Shown one piece after another: positions 38,357 to 46,544 of a stretch of DNA of 64,000 nucleotides. This stretch comes from a bacterium (lineage in GTDB: Bacteria > SAR324 > XYD2-FULL-50-16). Position 1 is the first letter of the stretch; each line of letters begins with the position of its first letter. The notes under the pieces were generated by a model. It worked only from the letters and a program-made list of their open reading frames with translations. It ran no database searches and was not told the DNA's origin. The stretch spans positions 1-64,000 of the forward strand of contig JAHJTV010000001.1 in NCBI GenBank assembly GCA_018829445.1, given 5' to 3'. Position numbers and translations under genes: made by a program.

Positions 38357-38782
38357 TTATCCTGCGAGCTTGTTAACATTAACAGGGCTTGGACCTAATG
38401 CTTTCAGTTTCTCTGTCATTTCCTTGGCTACCTCTTGAAGCATATTCCCTTCACTGGCAGCAATCCAACGCAACCAGAAACGATCTTCGCTGATGCCATA
38501 CTGTTTTAAGACTTCTGTTAACAAGGCCACCCTTCTTCTGGCTTTCAAGTTGCCATTAATGTAGTGGCAGTCACCTGGCCAACAGCCTCCGATTAAAACT
38601 CCATCCGCACCGTTCAAAAAAGCTTTAATAACAAATTTGGGATCAACCATTCCGCTGCACATGACACGAATGATGTTAATATTTGGTGGATATGACAAAC
38701 GAGAAGTACCAGCCAAATCGGCTGCTGTAAACGTGCACCAATTACAGAAAAAGGCTACGATTTTTGGTTCGAACTCACTCAT
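38357..38782 (-). CDS. mvhD: MvhD/FlpD-like [2Fe-2S] electron-transfer subunit
   Basis: 141 residues with the MvhD pattern: FFCNWCTFTAADLAGTSRL, the central VMCSGMVDPKFVIKAF and GGCWPGDCHYINGN. In known complexes MvhD links a hydrogenase or formate dehydrogenase to HdrA. All ligand cysteines are ordinary Cys here; some archaeal homologues use Sec. The stop lies 19 bp from the start of the FrhB-like gene. It is separated from the upstream HdrA-GltD gene by 340 bp that contain a dispersed repeat. Confidence 0.92.
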   Translation of the reverse strand: MSEFEPKIVAFFCNWCTFTAADLAGTSRLSYPPNINIIRVMCSGMVDPKFVIKAFLNGADGVLIGGCWPGDCHYINGNLKARRRVALLTEVLKQYGISEDRFWLRWIAASEGNMLQEVAKEMTEKLKALGPSPVNVNKLAG

Positions 38783-38967
38783 TTTTTAACTCCTGTTCTA
38801 ATGTTAGTAGTTATTCATCGTGACCATAAGGAAGATGGCGCTGCCATTTTATGTCTTGACTACTGCTTTTTCGGTTTTTAATAAAACGCCCCTGCTGTAT
38901 TTTATTGCGCAACCTGGGTACAATATCCTTTCGAAGCTGCAAGTTTCGCTTCTCACAAGCGGTGTTC

Positions 38968-39037
38968 TGTCATCCCGGACTTGATCCGGGATCCAGTGAA
39001 ATACAAAAATAGAATCCGGGTCAAGCCCGGAATGACA
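38968..39037. repeat. Dispersed inverted-repeat element, copy 3
   Basis: TGTCATCCCGGACTTGATCC and GGTCAAGCCCGGAATGACA arms as in copies 1 and 2, followed by TTGATACCCCGTTGCTTGCGG also seen near copy 2. It lies inside the Hdr operon in the 38783-39122 gap, which has no gene. Its insertion may have split one operon spacing. Confidence 0.75.
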
Positions 39038-39122
39038 CTTTGATACCCCGTTGCTTGCGGCGGGGTAGTTTAATCAAAGGCAACTCCGGATATTATTGTA
39101 CAATCAGCCTCCCAATTTACAG

Positions 39123-42100
39123 TCAGTTAGGAAGTAACAAACCATCAAGTTCCGCGAAAATCTGCTTATCGGTAAAGTGGCTGATTTTGGCCGCTCCGCT
39201 GGGGCAATGGCCTGCACAACTTCCACACCCTTTACAGACGGCTTCATTAACTTCACTAATTCCTTTAAATTCATTAAATTCAATAGCCGAATAAACGCAT
39301 AGTCCTATACAAGCCTGGCAACCGACACATACATCAGCATCGATATGAGAAATCATGGGAGCAATCTCAACGATACCAGCCGCACTCAAGGCTAAACATT
39401 CTGCCGCAGCGCCTTTGGCTTGAGCCACCGTGTCAGGAATATCCTTTGGTCCTTGACAGGCTCCAGCCAGAAAAACGCCACTGGTTGGTGTCGAGACAGG
39501 TTCGAGCTTTGGATGTTCCTCTTGAAAAAAACCATCCGCACCAACGCTTATACCAAATGTACGTGCTATCTCGCTGGTATTGCTTCTTGGTTCCATTGCA
39601 GTACATAAAATAGCCATTTCAACGGGGACTTCAATCATTCTTCCGGAAAGGGTATCCTCTCCTTTCACCAGTAATATCCCATTTTCCTGTTCGGTAATTT
39701 GTGCGACTTTTCCCCGTATCATGCGAACACCCTCAGCCTGAACTCTCTTGTAAAACTCCTCATATCCCTTACCAAAACAGCGCATATCGATATAAAAGTT
39801 GTAAATGAGAGTATCATGACCACATTTATCCTTTAAAAGATGAGCATACTTCAAAGCATACATACAGCAGGTGCGGGAACAGTACTCATGATGGTTTATG
39901 TCCCTGCTGCCGATACAATGAAGGATGGCTACACTTTTGGGAGGATCAGTGTATTTCAGGCGGTCGTTCAGATCCATCTTTAGCAGCTTTCCGGAGGTCG
40001 GCCCGGTTGCGTTTGACAGGCGCTCAAACTCAAGGTTTGTAACCACATTGTTATATTTTCCATACCCGTATTTGGTCATGGGAGTCGGGTCAAGGGGATC
40101 AAATCCGGTAGCGACAATAATCGACCCGGCATCAATGTCTACCATTTCGTCCTGCATGTCATGATCAATCGCTTTGGCCTGACATTGATCAACACAGAGT
40201 TTGCATTCACAGCAACCACCACAATTGATGCATTTCTCTGCTTCTTGCTGAGCTGCCTTTTCATCAAAATTAAGGTCAACCTCGTCAAAGGTTAATTTTC
40301 TCGATCCCGGCTCCAAAAATTCTGGTTCAACCCGTTGGACAACCTTTGCGTTTTTGGGGATAGGAACAAACTCCTTCTCCTTTGTAATCCCGGTTTTTTT
40401 CCGCTCCTCTATATAGAGTTCCATCTCATCATTGAGATATCTTTCAATGGCTTTTACCGCTTTATGCCCGGCAGCAATCGCTTCTACCACGGTTGCCGGG
40501 CCAGTTACCGCGTCTCCAGCCGAAAATACACCATTTTCAGATGTTTCCATGGTTGTTTCATTGACATTAAAGGTTCTCCATTTTGTCAAAGCAAAATCGG
40601 CTTCCTTTAAAAGGGTTTCAGTCTCGGCTCTTTGTCCAATGGCGGGAATAATCATATCACACCTTATGATATATTCGCTGTCCTTCACCGGAACCGGTCG
40701 CCTTCTGCCGCTTTGATCAGGGGGACCCAGTTCATTTTTGATGACTTCAATACCGACAACCTTATTTTGTTCGACGATAACTCGCTGGGGGGAAACCAGG
40801 TTGATAAATCTAACCCCCTCCTCTTTGGCCCCCAAAATCTCTTCATGATCCGCAGGCATCTCTTTTTCTGATCTTCTATAGACAACAGTCACCTCATCAG
40901 CCCCTGAACGGAGTGCAACCCTGGCTGCATCCATGGCAACGTTACCTCCTCCAATGACCGCCACATGCCCTCTTGCATCTTTTGTTCTTTCTAAATTGAT
41001 CTGTCTTAAAAAGGGAACGGCGTCGATGACACCATCAGCATCTTCATTCTCAATATTCATAGGTATCGGCAAATGTGCACCAATTCCCAAGAATATCGCG
41101 TTGTACCCCTCTTCCTTCAACCCGGCCAATGTAAGATCGACGCCTAATTCCATCCTGGTTTTAAGCTCTATTCCTGTGGATAAAATATGATTGATCTCTT
41201 CATCCAGAATGGCAGGGGGAAGTCTGTAATCAGGAATCCCTGTTCGCAGCATTCCACCGGGTTTTTCCATCTTTTCAAATATCGTGATTTTGAATCCCTT
41301 TAGTCTTAAATAGTAGGCTACCGTTAATCCAGCCGGGCCTGATCCGATCACAGCAACCTTTTTGCTGCTTTCCGCAATCTCAGGTAACGGCACTTTCGTA
41401 AGGTCTCCCCGGTCTGCCGCAAATCGTTTTAAATCTCTGATGGAAATGGGGGAATCAACCTCTCCTCTTCTGCAGTCGTTTTCACAGGGATGAGGACACA
41501 CCCTGCCAAGTGTACCGGGAAGTGGGATTCGTTGCATGATAATATTCAATGCCTGCTGATAATTCCCGACTTTAACCATCTGAACATATCCTTGGACATT
41601 GGTACCTGCAGGACAAGATACTTTGCAGGGAGCAGTCGATTTTTTGTCTATTGTATAGGTAATGGGCACAGCCTGTGGGAATGGGCGATAGATTGCTTTT
41701 CTTAATTTTGTTCCCACATCCCATTCATTGGGAAATTCCACCGGACAAACCTTTTCACATTCGCTACATCCGGTGCAGTTGCTTTTTATGTATCTGGCGT
41801 TTTTAAGTATTTTCGCCTTGAAGTTCCCCACGAATCCACTGACTTCCTGTACTTCGCTATAGGTTAGAAGTTCTATATTTGAAGCCTGACCCACTGAAAC
41901 CATTTTGGGTGTTCCAATGCAAGCTGCGCAGTCAAGCGTAGGAAATGTTTTATCATATTGAAGCATATGCCCGCCCACGGTGGGCTGTTTTTCCACTAAG
42001 TATGCTTTATAACCGGCTTTAGAGATATCAAGTGCAGCCTGCATTCCGGCAATTCCTCCACCAACTATCAGAGAATTAGTATTAACCGGGAACTTACTGG

Positions 42101-42506
42101 GTATTAGGGTATGCTGATGGGGAACTCTATTAATCCCTGCTCTGACAAGCATTATCGCTTTTATCGTTGCTTCATCTTCGCTTTCCGTAACCCATGATAC
42201 ATGTTCTCGCACGCACACCATGTGAAAGGCATGATATGGATTAAGACCTGCTCGGGCACAGGCAGAACGGAATGTTTTTTCATGCATTCTGGGAGAGCAG
42301 GAAGCTACAACAATTCGTTCAAGATTGTATTCTCTAATATCCTTTTCAATGAGCTCCTGCCCCGGATCAGAGCACATAAATAAATAATCACGTGAAACCA
42401 CAACATTGGGCATACTCGCCACGTACTCAGCGACCTCTTGTACTCTGACCTTAGAGGCAATGTTTATTCCACAGTGGCAAATGTAGAAACCGATTCGCAT
42501 TGACAT
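39123..42506 (-). CDS. HdrA with inserted GltD-type NAD(P)H oxidoreductase domain
   Basis: 1127 residues. The N-terminus is HdrA (CHCGINIASKV, VVASCSPRMHEKTF, IVGGGIAGMQAALDISKAG, PTLDCAACIGTPKM, CTGCSECEKVCP). A domain of about 400 residues similar to the glutamate synthase small subunit then interrupts it: CKVSCPAGTNVQGYV, CPHPCENDCRRG, VAVIGSGPAGLTVAYYL, VAVIGGGNVAMDAARVAL. HdrA sequence resumes (CVGCQACIGLC, CKGCGSCAGHC at the end). GltD-type modules take electrons from NAD(P)H through FAD, so this chain could link NAD(P)H to the Hdr clusters and confurcate or bifurcate. It overlaps the upstream membrane fusion gene by 43 bp. Confidence 0.9.
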   Translation of the reverse strand: MSMRIGFYICHCGINIASKVRVQEVAEYVASMPNVVVSRDYLFMCSDPGQELIEKDIREYNLERIVVASCSPRMHEKTFRSACARAGLNPYHAFHMVCVREHVSWVTESEDEATIKAIMLVRAGINRVPHQHTLIPSKFPVNTNSLIVGGGIAGMQAALDISKAGYKAYLVEKQPTVGGHMLQYDKTFPTLDCAACIGTPKMVSVGQASNIELLTYSEVQEVSGFVGNFKAKILKNARYIKSNCTGCSECEKVCPVEFPNEWDVGTKLRKAIYRPFPQAVPITYTIDKKSTAPCKVSCPAGTNVQGYVQMVKVGNYQQALNIIMQRIPLPGTLGRVCPHPCENDCRRGEVDSPISIRDLKRFAADRGDLTKVPLPEIAESSKKVAVIGSGPAGLTVAYYLRLKGFKITIFEKMEKPGGMLRTGIPDYRLPPAILDEEINHILSTGIELKTRMELGVDLTLAGLKEEGYNAIFLGIGAHLPIPMNIENEDADGVIDAVPFLRQINLERTKDARGHVAVIGGGNVAMDAARVALRSGADEVTVVYRRSEKEMPADHEEILGAKEEGVRFINLVSPQRVIVEQNKVVGIEVIKNELGPPDQSGRRRPVPVKDSEYIIRCDMIIPAIGQRAETETLLKEADFALTKWRTFNVNETTMETSENGVFSAGDAVTGPATVVEAIAAGHKAVKAIERYLNDEMELYIEERKKTGITKEKEFVPIPKNAKVVQRVEPEFLEPGSRKLTFDEVDLNFDEKAAQQEAEKCINCGGCCECKLCVDQCQAKAIDHDMQDEMVDIDAGSIIVATGFDPLDPTPMTKYGYGKYNNVVTNLEFERLSNATGPTSGKLLKMDLNDRLKYTDPPKSVAILHCIGSRDINHHEYCSRTCCMYALKYAHLLKDKCGHDTLIYNFYIDMRCFGKGYEEFYKRVQAEGVRMIRGKVAQITEQENGILLVKGEDTLSGRMIEVPVEMAILCTAMEPRSNTSEIARTFGISVGADGFFQEEHPKLEPVSTPTSGVFLAGACQGPKDIPDTVAQAKGAAAECLALSAAGIVEIAPMISHIDADVCVGCQACIGLCVYSAIEFNEFKGISEVNEAVCKGCGSCAGHCPSGAAKISHFTDKQIFAELDGLLLPN

Positions 42507-44770
42507 TTGTTTTTCTCCTGATCAAAGCCATTATTAACAGACTGAATAACCAATTCAGCTAAATCATAAACAACTATTTTCTTCTGAATGCCGGATTTTC
42601 GGATTGCTTCATTCAACATTCGGATACAATAGGGGCAGGCGGTGACAATTGCGTCGGCACCTGTTTTTAATGCTTCGCGTATTCTGATCTCTCCAATGCT
42701 TATATTTCGAGATTGTTTCTTAAACACACCACTTCCCCCCCCTCCACAACACAAGCTTGCCTCTCTGTTGCTATCCATTTCGACCAACTCCAACCCCGGA
42801 ATACTCTGCAGAATCTGCCGCGGTTCGTCATAAATCCCGCTGTATCTCCCCAGGTAACAAGGATCATGGTAGGTGACTTTCAGGTTCAGTTCTCGCGTCA
42901 GTTTTAGACTCGCGTTCACAATCAGATTTTTTAAAAGGGTAACGTAATGTTCCTTTTGCACAGTACCAGTCAGACCCGGATAATTATTGTTAAACGCATG
43001 CAAACAGTGGGGTGAATTGGTGAGGAGTTTCTGCACCCCTGCATTCAAAAACAGATCGGTGTTTTTCCCGATTAACTCTGCATTGACGCCATCAAGGCCT
43101 GTTCTATCTGCCAGGTCACCACAACAGACCTCTTTTGCCTCTAGCAGGCCATAAGAAACCCCAGCCATATTTAATAGCTGAATCAAAGCTTGCCCGGCTG
43201 TTCGACTTTCTCCGGCAGGACTATTGTCATAAGCCGTCGTGCAGCATGTAAACAGGCAGTAATCGCAATCACTTGAATAAGAAGGCGCATTTAGAGATCC
43301 CACCCAATCCTGTCGTTTTTCCTGGAGCCCGTTCCAGGGATTCCCGTGGTCTTTGAGACTGCTTAATGGTTGTTTTAAATATTTTGGAGTTTTACCCTCT
43401 TTTTGATTGTGTTCCCGAATAGCTTTGGTCAAATCGACGATTTCAATACCCCGTGGACAATACTCAACACAAGTGTTGCACGTAATACAATCCCAGACTT
43501 TTTCATCAACTTCTTCAATGGTGGCTGAGTCGGTCGATATCGAGCGTAGGATTTTGCGGGGGCTATAGGATGAAATATTGTTGACCGGACATACCGTTGT
43601 ACAAGTCCCGCATTGCATACAAGCCATAAAGGTACCATCAATGCTCTTCTTCAGAGTCTCAACATTGATCCTGGATTCCTGGGCCGCTTTTTCCTTTATA
43701 GTGGTTAGCAATATGGCCAATGGCCTGTAGAACAGATGGGACCATTTTCCAAATGGAACCTCAATAACCAACATGGGAACAGCGATCGACAGATGAATCA
43801 CATACATTATATAGGTTGGAAGCGCCCAATCCGCCAAGCGGAAGAAATGCATGAAGATCCCGGTCAGGGAAGTCAGAAAAAGAAGGATTAGGAAAAGCCA
43901 GTCAGTTGAATGGGAGTACCTGTGGATTGATACCTGCTTTTTTTTGTAACGGCTGTAGAACATTTCTGCTGTAACAAACAACAAGACGCCGGTGGCATAA
44001 TAGCCAAAAATACTGGTAATATGCCACGAATTATCATCTACTTGAAACCACCGAATAAAAACAATAACCAACAGCATCATGGTAAGGTAGCCGGTCACCA
44101 AAATGAAATGTTTTAACCAGCGACTTCTGTCCTCAGGGCATGTTTGCCATCGTTTTTGTGTTAAAAAATGTAAGACAAATGCTTTCGCTTCGGTGACAAA
44201 GAGCCAGAGTGGAACTTTCGAACCTCGCATGACATAACGATACATCCTGAAAGCGTTTATCATAAGGAACGTTGACAAAACAGCTGCCATTGTCAAATCA
44301 CCAATTTCGATCCAAATGACCGGAGCAAAACTGTTGACGGAGACATGATCGGTTACGATAGGCCCATGAAAAAAAGCAAAGAGAAGGATGATCCCAAGCG
44401 CCAGTGTAAAAAGTGATCCTAATTCCCAGGCTGTTGAAAGGTATAGCCGTTTTGCCAGTCCTGTTATATCATACTGAGTTGTTAACCATCGTCGGGTGGC
44501 CATCATAGTTTCAGCAGGTTCTGCGCCGCGGGGGCAGTCTGTATTACAATCTCCACAATAATAACAAAGCCAGGGTTCGGGTGATTCAAGCAGTTTGTCT
44601 TTTAATCCCAGCTGAAGATAACGATAGATCTTCCTGGGAAAAGTATTGGTCCCGCTTGATAGAGAACAAGAAGCAGTACAGATTCCACATTGCATGCAGA
44701 TTTCCATATCTTTGGCCCCAAACTTCTCCACCTCTTTGTATAAATTTTGGTCAATACTGTATTGTTTCAA
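42464..44770 (-). CDS. Membrane QmoC/DsrMK-like fusion with HdrD-type catalytic domain
   Basis: 768 residues in three parts. First, an HdrC-like ferredoxin (CMQCGICTASCS; CYYCGDCNTDCP). Second, about six membrane helices (residues about 110-340; LFTLALGIILLFAFF, GYLTMMLLVIVFIRWF, WLFLILLFLTSLTGIFMHFF) that may bind haem b, as in QmoC and DsrM. Third, another ferredoxin pair (CMQCGTCTTVCP; CITCNTCVEYCP) plus CCG-type motifs (CLFTCCTTAY, EVCCGDLADRTG, HDPCYLGRYSG, LCCGGGGSGVF) as in DsrK/HdrD. It would connect the quinone pool with a cytoplasmic thiol/disulfide site. It starts the Hdr gene set 110 bp after the universal stress gene. Confidence 0.88.
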   Translation of the reverse strand: MKQYSIDQNLYKEVEKFGAKDMEICMQCGICTASCSLSSGTNTFPRKIYRYLQLGLKDKLLESPEPWLCYYCGDCNTDCPRGAEPAETMMATRRWLTTQYDITGLAKRLYLSTAWELGSLFTLALGIILLFAFFHGPIVTDHVSVNSFAPVIWIEIGDLTMAAVLSTFLMINAFRMYRYVMRGSKVPLWLFVTEAKAFVLHFLTQKRWQTCPEDRSRWLKHFILVTGYLTMMLLVIVFIRWFQVDDNSWHITSIFGYYATGVLLFVTAEMFYSRYKKKQVSIHRYSHSTDWLFLILLFLTSLTGIFMHFFRLADWALPTYIMYVIHLSIAVPMLVIEVPFGKWSHLFYRPLAILLTTIKEKAAQESRINVETLKKSIDGTFMACMQCGTCTTVCPVNNISSYSPRKILRSISTDSATIEEVDEKVWDCITCNTCVEYCPRGIEIVDLTKAIREHNQKEGKTPKYLKQPLSSLKDHGNPWNGLQEKRQDWVGSLNAPSYSSDCDYCLFTCCTTAYDNSPAGESRTAGQALIQLLNMAGVSYGLLEAKEVCCGDLADRTGLDGVNAELIGKNTDLFLNAGVQKLLTNSPHCLHAFNNNYPGLTGTVQKEHYVTLLKNLIVNASLKLTRELNLKVTYHDPCYLGRYSGIYDEPRQILQSIPGLELVEMDSNREASLCCGGGGSGVFKKQSRNISIGEIRIREALKTGADAIVTACPYCIRMLNEAIRKSGIQKKIVVYDLAELVIQSVNNGFDQEKNKCQCESVSTFATVE

Positions 44771-44880
44771 AGTATCTCCTTTTTACTGAAATCACGTGCT
44801 ACTGAGTAACCACTGTTATCCTCTTTGGCCATCTGACAGATAGCTTGAGTCGGAGAGGAATCAGAGTATTCAGTGGCGCT

Positions 44881-45810
44881 TTATTCAAACATCAACTGTA
44901 CTTTGTCAGAACGATTAATACTGGCTACTGGACAGGGAGAATTGATGGCGACCTGTTCGATGGTTTTTCCTAAAACCATTTTTTTTTCATCAGCTTTTTT
45001 GATGTGATGCGCCATGACGATAATATCACCCCTCACTTCCCCGGTGTAGTTGAGAATCTCCCGATGTGGTGTTCCGATTCGGATATTGATCAGGAAATTC
45101 TTATATCCATTCATCAGGGGAAGAAACATCTGCTCAATCTTCCGATTGGCTTCTTCTATTTTTTTATCCATTTCTGAATCGGATAATTCTCCCGCTTTCC
45201 CAGGGGAGTCTAATTCGACCACGTGGAAAAGGTGTAACGTGCCATTATTTGTTTGTGCCAGTTTTAAGGCATATTTGAAGGCAGAAATGGATGTTCTGGT
45301 AAAATCAACACCAAATATTATCTGGCTGAAATTCTCAAATTTCTTTCTGACAGGCTGGTTGACAATAATAATGGGGCATCGCGATTTCTGGGCCAATTTC
45401 TTCATTGTTATCCCCATAACGTTTTGACAATGGGTGGTATCAATATCCCCATGGGGTAAATGGCAACTCATCACGATTAGATCGATGTCTTCTTTTTTGG
45501 CTTTTCTTAGGATTTCGACATGAGGCAATCCGGCAATAGTCTGGATTTTGCATTTACTGTATTTATGGATCTGCTCAGCGAATGTATTCTTGAGTTCCTC
45601 TACAATCCAGCCGGAATAGTCACCATAATAGTCCACTTTTTCCCCGGTACTGGTACTTATGGCATAAGGACTGAAACCATGTGTCGGAGTTCCGAAGATA
45701 TGAAAGATATGAAGGGTTGCACCGTATCTTCTAGCCAGATCAAATGCGAAATAAGAAGTATCTTCACAATCAGATGAAAGCGTCGTCGCGTATAATATAT
45801 TCTTAAACAT
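44881..45810 (-). CDS. Tandem universal stress protein (UspA x2)
   Basis: 309 residues from the ATG at 45810, which has AGGGAGGT before it; an upstream frame extension lacks a signal. It contains two Usp domains: MFKNILYATTLSSDCEDTSYFAF..DLIVMSCHLPHGD and FSQIIFGVDFTRTSISAFKYAL..DIIVMAHHIKKAD with the C-terminal IEQVAINSPCPVASI. The usual ATP-binding GxxG pattern is not obvious in either half. It is the first gene downstream of the -24/-12 promoter at 45906 and lies 110 bp before the Hdr genes, so it is probably cotranscribed with them. Its biochemical role is unknown. Confidence 0.85.
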   Translation of the reverse strand: MFKNILYATTLSSDCEDTSYFAFDLARRYGATLHIFHIFGTPTHGFSPYAISTSTGEKVDYYGDYSGWIVEELKNTFAEQIHKYSKCKIQTIAGLPHVEILRKAKKEDIDLIVMSCHLPHGDIDTTHCQNVMGITMKKLAQKSRCPIIIVNQPVRKKFENFSQIIFGVDFTRTSISAFKYALKLAQTNNGTLHLFHVVELDSPGKAGELSDSEMDKKIEEANRKIEQMFLPLMNGYKNFLINIRIGTPHREILNYTGEVRGDIIVMAHHIKKADEKKMVLGKTIEQVAINSPCPVASINRSDKVQLMFE

Positions 45811-45905
45811 CTTGGACCTCCCTCTAATGGTGTTGTGCTTTACAGGACTTATCGTTCGGACACTGCGTTGGAACGAATCCTGTTTACTGTCTGCATACAT
45901 ACAGA

Positions 45906-45921
45906 GGCAATATGTAAGCCC
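45906..45921 (-). promoter_or_regulatory. Sigma-54 promoter upstream of usp-Hdr operon
   Basis: On the minus strand GGGCTTACATATTGCC places GG and GC 10 bases apart with a TTGC -12 box. The predicted start near 45895 leaves an 85-base leader before the universal stress gene. The three 17-bp sites at 46054-46139 lie 130-230 bp upstream, a normal distance for an enhancer-binding activator. Confidence 0.5.
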
Positions 45922-46053
45922 ATTTTTATAAACAGTAAAAAATACTCTTTAACCCACTAAAAAAACAAGATAAAAGAGGCGACGTCTTGGGAGAGAAATC
46001 TCTATACAAACGGACAAAAGGCATCAAAATGAACCCGAATTACAATGAAAATA

Positions 46054-46139
46054 GGGAACAATATAAACCCCTATCCATTCCCAAAAACAGGGAACAAATT
46101 AAACCCTGGTTTGTATTCTGTAGGGAACATAATTAACCC
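46054..46139. promoter_or_regulatory. Three tandem 17-bp activator sites (GGGAACA...AACCC)
   Basis: GGGAACAATATAAACCC (46054-46070), GGGAACAAATTAAACCC (46090-46106) and GGGAACATAATTAACCC (46123-46139) are clear copies of one motif, spaced 36 and 33 bp. They lie between divergent -24/-12 elements and next to the first sigma-54 activator gene, so they are its probable upstream activating sequences. Confidence 0.6.
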
Positions 46140-46249
46140 GGAACATTTCCGATTTACAGCATAATTCAAGAGAATCTTTGAGAAAAAAAGATAATGATAG
46201 AAGGAGGATACGGAGAATCAATACTCTTAAAACGAGGCGCAGAACTACA

Positions 46250-46265
46250 TGGTATGCTAATTGCT
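46250..46265 (+). promoter_or_regulatory. Candidate sigma-54 promoter toward the first activator gene
   Basis: TGGTATGCTAATTGCT has GG and GC 10 bases apart and a TTGC -12 box. It would drive the activator gene at 46545 with a long leader of about 270 bases, about 110-200 bp downstream of the three activator sites. No convincing gene lies between the promoter and 46545. Confidence 0.4.
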
Positions 46266-46544
46266 GCTAAAACGATGACAGCAAAAGGTTCATTTTGTTG
46301 CTTTTGACATTGAACCACGATGTTCTTGATCACCAAAAAGAGAAGAAAAATCAAGTTCGAAGAGAGTGGTCTGGGGTTTTCACTTGTAAACATTACTTTG
46401 TTTTAGTTCATGTTTTTGGGAGGAGAGGGATTAAATCGCAGGTGTGACTGCTTTAAAAACTGATTGCTGAAAAACCGTTTTGAAGATACTATGCAGGTAA
46501 CGGCAGCGACAGGATAAACTTTAACCAATCACGGACAAATTCCC

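Noticed and set aside
38357-38782. Selenocysteine in MvhD, as in some methanogens.
   Set aside because: All expected cysteine positions are Cys codons and the frame is uninterrupted.
44797-44812. A minus-strand sequence TGGTTACTCAGTAGCA just before the membrane Hdr fusion gene, resembling a sigma-54 promoter.
   Set aside because: The -12 box is TAGC rather than TTGC, and it would give a leader of only about 16 bases. Cotranscription from the usp promoter is simpler.
46194-46406. A frame with two TGAs one codon apart (CCF-TGA-His-TGA-TT) that could be a small selenoprotein.
   Set aside because: The first 37 codons look protein-like, but no homologous family is recognised, no SECIS-like hairpin follows the TGAs, and a -24/-12 promoter candidate lies inside the frame.
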